NCBI GenBank assembly: GCA_038210455.1
Contig: JBBQWP010000009.1
Span: forward strand, 1 to 64,000
Origin: UBA11740 sp038210455
GTDB taxonomy: Bacteria > Acidobacteriota > Blastocatellia > Pyrinomonadales > Pyrinomonadaceae
DNA: 64,000 bases
Reading direction: 5' to 3'
In this document: piece by piece, positions 57,659 through 64,000 of the stretch
How the letters are laid out: every line of letters begins with the position of its first letter
Position numbering within the stretch: position 1 is the stretch's first letter
Position numbers and translations under genes: made by a program
Notes under the pieces: generated by a model
What the model was told of the DNA's origin: nothing
Databases searched by the model: none
What the model saw: the letters and a program-made list of their open reading frames with translations, nothing else

Positions 57659-59029
57659 TCACTCGTGAGCTTTGGTTTCAGACGCGAGATGGGCTTGCAC
57701 CAGCAAGTCTCTGAACTCGCGACCGCGCAAAAGAAAAATCGCGACCGGGCGCTGGCCGGTCTGTAGACAAAAGTAAACCGCTACGGACACAAAAATTAAC
57801 GTGTAACTTATCGTGGATGTGATCGCAGCGCCGCGCGCGCCGAACACCGGGACCACTGCCAGATTGAGACCCACGTTCGTGGCCAGCGTGATCAACCAGA
57901 ACACCGGAATCGCTATCGGCAAACCGGTGCCGGTGAAGTGCTGCACTAAAACCGATTCGATACCAATAAGACAAACACCCGGTAGCAGGATTAGTAACTG
58001 GATCGTGGCGTCGGCGAAACGCGCACCGTAGATCAGCGGCAGTAGGAACGCACCGGCAGCGCACGCCAGGCACATAATCAACATCACGAACGACACGTGT
58101 CGGGTAACCTGGATAGCGAACTCACCGCGCGGATCCTGAAACGACACCACACGTGGGAACAGCAGCATGGCGATCACGCCCGGCAACATCGTCAACAGAT
58201 TCGCCACCTGCGACGCGACCGCGTACACACCGGCCTCAGCCGCCCCACGAAAGTGATTTACGATCAGGAGGTCGAGTCGAAAAATGAGTATGGCGGCCAC
58301 CAACGGAATGAAAAATCTGAGGCCGTAGCCGATCGCACCTTTGAAGAGTTCAGCATTTGGGCGAAACGGAGTGCGCCCCTTCTGACGAGCCATCAGACGC
58401 GCGATGGCCCAGAGCATCCCCACGCTCAGCACGACTGTTGCCCCGGTATTAAATGACACCAGCGTCTTCAGATTCGAACGCAATATCAAGAGCACGACGA
58501 TGGCATTGAGCAACGCCAGCGCGGGCGCCGACGCGTCCATGAAATTGAGCTGCCGGATTCGATCCATCGCCAACAGCACGTTGAGACCAAGTGACAAGAC
58601 AAACTGAAACGGAATTGAGAGGGCCGCGATCAAAATCAGTTCCGAGGAAACGCCGCCAAATAATCCTGGTTTGACCTTTGCCAGCGCGACCACCGCCACG
58701 GCTACGATGGTCCCACCCAGTAGTGCAAAGACGATCGCGTTCGCCCATATCGGCCCCAGCGTCTGTCGATCCTTCGCGATGAAATAAGTATTGGCCGACG
58801 TCAGACCCAGGCTGCCGATCGCCAAAGCGAGCACAATTGTCGTATTGAGCACCGCCAGAGATCCCAGGCCTTCCGGCCCCAGCCAGCGCGCGACGATCAC
58901 ACTGGCGCCGACCGTACCGATCAGCATCAGCAGCCGCGTCACGATCGTCAGCGCCACTCCGGACATAAAACTTCCGAAGGCAGCCGGATTGGTTACCTCT
59001 GGTGATCCGATAATTGCCTGATCGCTCAT
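57659..59029 (-). CDS. Polysaccharide flippase (Wzx-like, MVF superfamily)
   Basis: 456 residues with about 14 hydrophobic segments. The N-terminus has FMSGVALTIVTRLLMLIGTV (about 21-40), ASVIVARWLGPEGLGSLAVL (about 42-61) and SANTYFIAKDRQ, classical RfbX/Wzx signatures; GVYAVASQVANLLTMLPGVI (about 265-284) is the second half repeat. It should flip undecaprenyl-linked oligosaccharides across the inner membrane. It is followed by a GT4 gene in the same operon. Upstream lies a family A repeat pair and asnB. No obvious Wzy or Wzz gene lies in the window unless a GT39-like protein plays that part. Confidence 0.85.
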   Translation of the reverse strand: MSDQAIIGSPEVTNPAAFGSFMSGVALTIVTRLLMLIGTVGASVIVARWLGPEGLGSLAVLNTTIVLALAIGSLGLTSANTYFIAKDRQTLGPIWANAIVFALLGGTIVAVAVVALAKVKPGLFGGVSSELILIAALSIPFQFVLSLGLNVLLAMDRIRQLNFMDASAPALALLNAIVVLLILRSNLKTLVSFNTGATVVLSVGMLWAIARLMARQKGRTPFRPNAELFKGAIGYGLRFFIPLVAAILIFRLDLLIVNHFRGAAEAGVYAVASQVANLLTMLPGVIAMLLFPRVVSFQDPRGEFAIQVTRHVSFVMLIMCLACAAGAFLLPLIYGARFADATIQLLILLPGVCLIGIESVLVQHFTGTGLPIAIPVFWLITLATNVGLNLAVVPVFGARGAAITSTISYTLIFVSVAVYFCLQTGQRPVAIFLLRGREFRDLLVQAHLASETKAHE

Positions 59030-59049
59030 ACTGTTCGAATTGCTTAACG

Positions 59050-59133
59050 GGGCATTAGCCCGACCGTCAGGGAGGGCTCAAGCGTTTCACGCCGCTACCA
59101 GATGAGCCCTCCCTGACGGTCGGGCTAGCGCCC
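59050..59133. repeat. Family A inverted pair, 31-base arms
   Basis: Arms 59050-59080 and 59103-59133 differ at two positions. The core AGCCCGACCGTCAGGGAGGG is perfect in both. Located between the asnB stop and the flippase start. Confidence 0.9.
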
Positions 59134-59148
59134 GGTAGCGACACGTCA

Positions 59149-61080
59149 CTAGTTTCTAGCTGCGATCCAACGTTCGTACCACAAACTCAAATTGAGTAAA
59201 CACCAAAGGTTCGCGCTCCAATCGCGGATCCCGCGTTGGTGTTCGTCGGCGATCCGCTGAATGAACGAATAGTCGAAGAAGTTTTGCTCGCGCATCGACG
59301 AGTTCATCAGTTGCCCAACCAGTTCCTTGCCGCCCGGCCCACGGAACCATTCATGGATCGGGGCGCCAAAGCCTCGCTTGGGCTTGTACAGCACGTCGTT
59401 GGGTAAAACTGATTCCAGGGCCCGCTTCAAAATGTGCTTACCGGTTGTGCCTTTCACTTTCAGATTTCGCGGCAGGCCCATCGCGTATTCGATTAGATGA
59501 TGATCAAGGAAAGGAACGCGTGCTTCAACGGAGGTGGCCATCGTGATCTTGTCCACACGCATCAACAGCAGTTCAGGCAGACGCAGTTTCAATTCCAGAT
59601 AGGTCATGCGCGCGGCATAATCCGAATCCGGACGGGCGGCGGCAATCGTTTCCTGATACTCGCGCACGATGTTGTAGGTCGAAAGCCCGTTATATCGCGC
59701 GCGCATCTCTGGCGACAGCACGGCGGGCTTCATCGTTTCGTCAAACACCACGGCGCCGCCCCAGAACAAAGATTCGTTTGCTCCCAGCCGCCTGACTAAT
59801 TCGCCGGCCATTCGTTTCTTCAGGACTCTCTTAACCAGCGGTTTGGCTAAGACCGAGGCCGCGTGACGCGCAGAGACGGGGAAGCGCTCGGCATGCCGCC
59901 AGAATCTTTCTTCGATCTGCAAATAAGTTCTGAACCAATCATAGCCGCCAAAGATTTCGTCTGAACCCTCGCCGACCTGGACCACGATCGTGCCCGTGTC
60001 GCGCGCCAGTTTCGAAACATAGTAAAGGGGCACGCACACCGGATCGGCGATGGGCTCGTCCTGGTGAAAGACCAACGCGGGCAGAAACTTCATCATCTCT
60101 TCGCGGCCGATCATTACCTCGTGATGATTCGTGCCGAACCGTTTTGAGATCGCTCGCGCAGACTTGAGCTCGTTGAGTTCTTCAGTATCATGAAACCCAA
60201 CCGTGAAAGTCCTGACCGGCTGGGTCATCAGTTCAGACATCAGGGCCACGTTCGCCGACGAATCAACGCCGCCCGAGAGAAAGACTCCAAAGGGAACGTC
60301 GGCCATCATGCGTTTTTTGATCGAAGCCCGCAGCAACTCCAGAATATTCTGCTGATGTTCAGCTTCACTTCGTACTACGGGCGACGCCGGCGGCAGCGCA
60401 TCCCAATATTGGGTCATGCACGCAGTCCCGTCGCGATTGACGACCAGCATGTGTCCAGCGGGAAGCTTCTGCACGTCACGAAACAGAGTTTGCGGCGCCG
60501 GAGTCGTGACGAAGGTGAGATAGTGATACAGCGCCTCTTCGTTCACCGCCGGCGTCACCGCTGGATGTTCAAGGATTGCTTTTATTTCAGAAGCGAAGAT
60601 GAAGCGACCATTTTGCTGATAGAAGTAGAGCGGCTTGACGCCCGCGCGATCTCGCGCCAGCACGAGCTGTTCGCGATCCGCGTCCCAAAGCGCGATCGCA
60701 TAATCACCCTCGATGTCGTGAACGAAATCCAGGCCCCGTTCTTCATAAAGATGCAGGATGGTTTCGGAATCAGTGCGGGAAGCGTAGACGTGACCGCGTT
60801 GTTCCAGGGCGGCGCGCAACTCAGCGTGATTGTAAATCTCTCCGTTGAAAACCAACCAGACGCGATCGGTGCAACCACGCATCGGCTGATGACCGGCCGG
60901 CGACAAATCGATGATTGAAAGCCGGCGAAAGCCAAAACCGCCGCGGCCTTCGTCAAAGATCAATTCGCCCGCATCGTCCGGCCCGCGGTGCGTCATCACG
61001 TCGCGCATCCGCTCGATGAGAGCGAGCTCGACATTTCCGCGCGACGCACCGTATTCCCAGACTCCGCAGATGCCACACAT
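59149..61080 (-). CDS. asnB: Glutamine-hydrolysing asparagine synthase-type amidotransferase, second copy
   Basis: 643 residues. Cys2 at MCGICGVWEYG, glutaminase motifs RRLSIIDLSPAGHQPMRGC (about 52-70) and NGEIYNHAELRAALE. ATP motif GVFLSGGVDSSANVALM (about 261-277), EGSDEIFGGYDWF (about 376-388), C-terminal VPFLDHHLIEYAMG and KPKRGFGAPIHEWFRG. It is related to but clearly distinct from the copy at 43-45 kb. Likely amidates a sugar acid in polysaccharide (inference). There is no Shine-Dalgarno and a T-rich stretch before ATG. A frameshifted partial paralogue lies upstream at 62.7 kb. Confidence 0.85.
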   Translation of the reverse strand: MCGICGVWEYGASRGNVELALIERMRDVMTHRGPDDAGELIFDEGRGGFGFRRLSIIDLSPAGHQPMRGCTDRVWLVFNGEIYNHAELRAALEQRGHVYASRTDSETILHLYEERGLDFVHDIEGDYAIALWDADREQLVLARDRAGVKPLYFYQQNGRFIFASEIKAILEHPAVTPAVNEEALYHYLTFVTTPAPQTLFRDVQKLPAGHMLVVNRDGTACMTQYWDALPPASPVVRSEAEHQQNILELLRASIKKRMMADVPFGVFLSGGVDSSANVALMSELMTQPVRTFTVGFHDTEELNELKSARAISKRFGTNHHEVMIGREEMMKFLPALVFHQDEPIADPVCVPLYYVSKLARDTGTIVVQVGEGSDEIFGGYDWFRTYLQIEERFWRHAERFPVSARHAASVLAKPLVKRVLKKRMAGELVRRLGANESLFWGGAVVFDETMKPAVLSPEMRARYNGLSTYNIVREYQETIAAARPDSDYAARMTYLELKLRLPELLLMRVDKITMATSVEARVPFLDHHLIEYAMGLPRNLKVKGTTGKHILKRALESVLPNDVLYKPKRGFGAPIHEWFRGPGGKELVGQLMNSSMREQNFFDYSFIQRIADEHQRGIRDWSANLWCLLNLSLWYERWIAARN

Positions 61081-61104
61081 GCTTTTTAGATTTCAGATCA
61101 GATT
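61081..61104. repeat. Short AGATTTCAGAT tandem
   Basis: AGATTTCAGATCAGATTTCAG, then ATTGCAG, lies between asnB and the metallo-hydrolase gene. It is a simple AT-rich tandem of the type seen beside other genes here. Confidence 0.5.
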
Positions 61105-62637
61105 TCAGATTGCAGACTTTCCAGCCGCCACTCTTGTATCTTCGACCAGCCTTGGCAGGCCGAATATCTGCCTTAACTCTTTGGCATCACGTAACAGCCA
61201 GATGCTCCGATCATAATTGACGTTCCCGATATGAGAGCCGGATTTCCTCAGACTCCTCCAGGTGCGAACCGGCGGCTGCCGGATGAGGTAATTGAAAACT
61301 CGCTGCGGGTTCTGCTTGATGTAGCCTTTCCGCGTCGGGTAGCGCGCCAGAAACCCGAAACAGACGTAATCCAGATTGGCAGCCGCAACCTGTCTGTCGC
61401 GCAAGCGGAAATCGGCCCCGTATCCGATGCTGATGGCGTCGCCGCCCCATTCATGCTTCATCGAATAACGGAGGATGCGTGTCGGCACCTCAATCACAAC
61501 AGCGCAATCGGCATCGGCGTCGGCGTCGCGTCTCAGTTGCGCGGCGCCGTCTTTGAAAGAGATGTTGTAGCAGTTGTTGTCACTGACGTCTGAAATTTTC
61601 AGGCAGAACTTCAGCGCGCTGAGCTTCGCAGCGTCGGACGACCGGACGCGAGAATTTATTTGGTTGCGCACTTGTTCTCCGAGACGCTCCGCCTCGTCTT
61701 CGGCCAGAAGTTTCGGACTTTTTTTAACGGCGATCTCTTCAGCGTACTGCTCGTCAATCAGATGGTTTAGCCCGCCGTTCAGCATCCGCTCCCGGTAAGG
61801 AGACGAGGCTTGCAGCCGTTCACCGTCGAGCACATCGCCGGGGTACATCTCGTAAATTTCCTGGTCGTGTCCATCCTCAGCGAAATGGCTCTGGTAATAG
61901 CTTCTCATGCTCGAGCGGAGGAAACGTATGTCGTTGATCCATCGCCCGGCGGATCCGAGCAGCGCGAAGTCCGCCGCAAAAGGAACGGCGACCCGCGGCT
62001 TCAGGGCTGCGACGATGCGGCAGAAATGGTGCGCGAAAAGTTGTTCGCGGACAATGCCGATCGCGTGGTCGTCTTTGCCTTCGAGGTGCAACATGTTCGG
62101 GAAATAACTCGCGCCCCCGAAGCCGCAGAACAGCGCGTCAATCCGTGGCCATTCTTTCCGCAGGAGAGCCAGATAAAAATCTAATGTCTCGTCGGATTCG
62201 GAATGCAGAGCGTCGTTAACGTTGACCAAAACTCGCCCGTTGCTTTCGATCACCATGATATTGTCGTGGCCGTTAGCGACGTAAGTGACGGAAGTTTTCT
62301 TCGTTAGACGATACCTGCGAAAGTTGACCGCCTCGCGCACCTGCTTGAAGCCCAAGCTTCCAATGAATTCTTTTGCGCCGCCGAACCAACTATAAGGATA
62401 AAGGAGGCGCGCCGACTTGTTGGGCAGGTGGCGAAGCGTGCGCACGTGAAAATGATCTTCGTGCGGGTGGGAGATCAAAATCACGTCAGCCTTTTCGACC
62501 GCTTCCGTATTGACTGGCTTGGGAAAGACGTACCACTGCTCGCTGTAAGCGGGACCGGCAAACCACGGGTCCGTGGCGATGGTTACATCGCCGGTGTCAA
62601 TCAAGAGACAAGCGTGACAGATGTATTCGACTTTCAT
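61105..62637 (-). CDS. MBL-fold metallo-hydrolase, CMP-sialate hydroxylase-like
   Basis: 510 residues. MBL motif ISHPHEDHFHV (about 55-65, H-x-H-x-D-H) after TDPWFAGPAYSEQWYVFPKP (about 23-42), and a long C-terminal region with HEWGGDAISIGYGADFRL (about 395-412). This plan and the tail resemble CMP-N-acetylneuraminic acid hydroxylase-type proteins, but I see no N-terminal Rieske domain. Such proteins in bacterial polysaccharide loci are uncharacterised. GAGAGGA precedes the ATG by five bases. Residues about 350-375 (RRDADADADCAVV) are low complexity. Confidence 0.8.
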   Translation of the reverse strand: MKVEYICHACLLIDTGDVTIATDPWFAGPAYSEQWYVFPKPVNTEAVEKADVILISHPHEDHFHVRTLRHLPNKSARLLYPYSWFGGAKEFIGSLGFKQVREAVNFRRYRLTKKTSVTYVANGHDNIMVIESNGRVLVNVNDALHSESDETLDFYLALLRKEWPRIDALFCGFGGASYFPNMLHLEGKDDHAIGIVREQLFAHHFCRIVAALKPRVAVPFAADFALLGSAGRWINDIRFLRSSMRSYYQSHFAEDGHDQEIYEMYPGDVLDGERLQASSPYRERMLNGGLNHLIDEQYAEEIAVKKSPKLLAEDEAERLGEQVRNQINSRVRSSDAAKLSALKFCLKISDVSDNNCYNISFKDGAAQLRRDADADADCAVVIEVPTRILRYSMKHEWGGDAISIGYGADFRLRDRQVAAANLDYVCFGFLARYPTRKGYIKQNPQRVFNYLIRQPPVRTWRSLRKSGSHIGNVNYDRSIWLLRDAKELRQIFGLPRLVEDTRVAAGKSAI

Positions 62638-62666
62638 ATTCCTCTCGGGTGCTTGCTCTTAATCTG

Positions 62667-62766
62667 CCCGCGATGGGTCATCACGTCGCGCATCCGCTCG
62701 ACCAGAGCGGGCTCGACATTTCCGCGCGACGCGCCGTATTCCCAATACTCCACAGATGCCGCACAT
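62667..62766 (-). pseudogene. Decayed 5' fragment of an asnB-type gene
   Basis: On the minus strand the sequence starts with ATGTGCGGCATCTGTGGAGT and follows the first 33 codons of the asnB gene at 61080 with about one change in ten bases. One extra T after codon seven (GTATTGGG against GTCTGGG) shifts the frame, and the homology ends at GCCCGCGATGGGTCATCACG-like sequence. The fragment lies upstream of the metallo-hydrolase gene. It may be a relic of a third paralogue or of a local duplication. Confidence 0.8.
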
Positions 62767-62852
62767 AGGTTATTGCCGACTTTCGATTGCCGATTGCCGA
62801 TTGCTAATCACGGACTACTGACTGGGCGCCAAAGATGTTAGTGGCTGCGTGG

Positions 62853-63887
62853 TCAGTTCAAAACATTTCCACGCAAAAAGAGCTCAAGCTTCTGTGCATA
62901 TTGTCGATGAGCAATTGCGCTCGGATGCGAATCGTAGGGAAGATTATTGTTTTCCCTGATATTTAGAAAATCCACCCAGATGTTAACGGTCTTTGATCCT
63001 TCTCGTTTACAGTATTCCAACATGTCCGAGGTGGTCGAATCGGAAGTCAGGCCTGCTACTACCAGCTCAATTCCTCGGGCTTCACATAAGTCCGAAATTT
63101 CCTTGATGACTGCCTTAGTAATCTCGTGACTAAGAGAATGACGCTCCTCATATTTGTCGTAGCTTTCTTCGAGGGCGTGAATAAATGCCGAGTAGCGCAT
63201 TAAAGGAACCTCGCGAAAGAGGACAGGATCCCTCAGGATTTCGAGTCGGCCCTCACTGTTCAAGCCGGCGTACGGTTGAGTGACAAGCCCCAGCGAAGCT
63301 GACGGCTGAAGCAGTTTTCGCCAGCCCCTGATAGAAGTGTTTCTAATATCCTGCCAGGAGGCATAAGTCAGAACGACAAGCTCCGGCTTATCGCGATTTT
63401 TAAGAGCGTCTCGAAGTTGAATCAGGGACTGCACTGTCCCGTATCCCATGACACCAAAATTGACTACTTCATAATCCGGAAATTTCTCTTGTAACAACCA
63501 GCAGTAGGTTTCGGCATCATTTACTGACTGGCCATAAGTGATGGAGTCACCAAAAATCCAAATGCTCTTTTTTGCATGCCCCGGATAAGTACTTAAGGGA
63601 TGCGTTACCCTCAGAGTATTATCTAAGTTCGTAATGTTGTAAGAGTAAGAGCCAGAGAGCGTCACCTTAAACGTTCCCGGCAAGGGCGTGTATCCCAGCG
63701 TTGGATGTGCCCTGAAAAACCTTCCTCCGGGCTCGACTACGATGTCGGGCTTTGTTCTTGTCCACGGTCTATGGCCCATGAGTCGAGCGGCGGCTTCGGC
63801 CAAAGAAAAAACCAATAGCGCCGTCAAGGGATAGTAAATCAAACGGAACCATAATCTTTTCTTTCCCGAGAGTGGTGGCTTTTTCAT
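62853..63887 (-). CDS. SGNH/GDSL-type hydrolase with membrane anchor
   Basis: 344 residues from the Met of MKKPPLSGKK; earlier Met codons at 63905 or 63932 are possible. One N-terminal hydrophobic helix (LIYYPLTALLVFSLAEAAAR, about 15-34) anchors it. SIWIFGDSITYGQSVNDAET (about 107-126) holds the GDS nucleophile motif. Block II is VNFGVMGYGTVQS (about 142-154), and the C-terminal DSHPSAIAHRQYA (about 322-334) supplies Asp/His. It may add or remove an O-acyl group on a surface polysaccharide. The AT content is higher than in the genes around it. Confidence 0.8.
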   Translation of the reverse strand: MKKPPLSGKKRLWFRLIYYPLTALLVFSLAEAAARLMGHRPWTRTKPDIVVEPGGRFFRAHPTLGYTPLPGTFKVTLSGSYSYNITNLDNTLRVTHPLSTYPGHAKKSIWIFGDSITYGQSVNDAETYCWLLQEKFPDYEVVNFGVMGYGTVQSLIQLRDALKNRDKPELVVLTYASWQDIRNTSIRGWRKLLQPSASLGLVTQPYAGLNSEGRLEILRDPVLFREVPLMRYSAFIHALEESYDKYEERHSLSHEITKAVIKEISDLCEARGIELVVAGLTSDSTTSDMLEYCKREGSKTVNIWVDFLNIRENNNLPYDSHPSAIAHRQYAQKLELFLRGNVLN

Positions 63888-64000
63888 CTTAGCCCCGCTT
63901 GCCATCACCGAATTCACACTTAGATCGCGCATCTTTAGCCGTTCAAATCAGAAGCCAAACTCAGCCGCTCGCTTTCGTTTTCGCCGGTTGTCACTGGAAT

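Noticed and set aside
62428..62841. Plus-strand open frame of 137 codons
   Set aside because: It runs antisense over the start of the metallo-hydrolase gene and through the asnB remnant; it is not an independent gene.
1..64000. CRISPR array
   Set aside because: The many repeats are palindromic, of unequal spacing and of different families; no regular direct-repeat/spacer pattern and no cas genes were seen.

Overview
The window reads as chromosomal DNA of a moderately GC-rich soil-type bacterium. The best guess is Acidobacteriota, class Blastocatellia or a neighbour. This rests on gene content only: zinc-ribbon/FHA kinases, stand-alone MacB-like permeases in series, M28 peptidase, acyl-CoA chemistry, and very many palindromic intergenic repeats. 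No rRNA or marker phylogeny was available, so the assignment is an inference.

Layout. (1) 0.1-15.2 kb: a mostly minus-strand catabolic cluster with a kynureninase-like PLP enzyme, a flavin monooxygenase matching the N-terminal half of anthraniloyl-CoA monooxygenase, a plus-strand old-yellow-enzyme homologue, an aminotransferase, an amino-acid permease, an acyl-CoA dehydrogenase, a PaaG-like crotonase, a RidA-family protein and two VOC proteins. Together they suggest tryptophan/kynurenine to anthraniloyl-CoA degradation. It is interrupted at 3.06-6.37 kb by an accessory patch holding a tRNA-Leu-like gene with a UCC anticodon, an IS1-type transposase and small genes that look leaderless, and at 8.74-9.52 kb by a RAYT element with near-perfect terminal inverted repeats. 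(2) 15.4-23.9 kb: hisS, a secreted M28 peptidase, a TPR lipid- or envelope-type protein, two Dpp/Opp-type ATPases and a Yip1-like membrane protein. (3) 23.9-31.6 kb: a six-gene efflux-type ABC operon (adaptor, ATPase, four paralogous MacB/FtsX permeases). (4) 31.9-36.7 kb: an FHA/zinc-ribbon signalling group (FHA protein, Ser/Thr kinase, RDD membrane protein, FHA-GAF-PP2C phosphatase). (5) 36.8-41.0 kb: a MSOX-like flavin oxidase, an ammonium channel and a TPR-like protein. (6) 41.2-63.9 kb: a surface-polysaccharide locus with UDP-GlcNAc-type dehydrogenase, two AsnB-type amidotransferases plus a decayed fragment of a third, two paralogous multi-spanning GT39-like proteins, GT4-type glycosyltransferases, a WalW-like deacetylase, an AAC(3)-like acyltransferase with KAS III and an acyl carrier protein, two methyltransferases, a flippase, a CMAH-like metallo-hydrolase and an SGNH hydrolase. 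A HicBA-type toxin-antitoxin pair is embedded in it.

The most striking global property is the intergenic space. At least a dozen families of palindromic repeats recur through the window. At seven genes the stop codon and last codons lie inside a repeat arm, several apparent N-terminal extensions are repeat-derived, and one copy sits in frame inside a glycosyltransferase. Hairpins sharing the centre ACT-NN-AGT link the RAYT ends with other intergenic copies.
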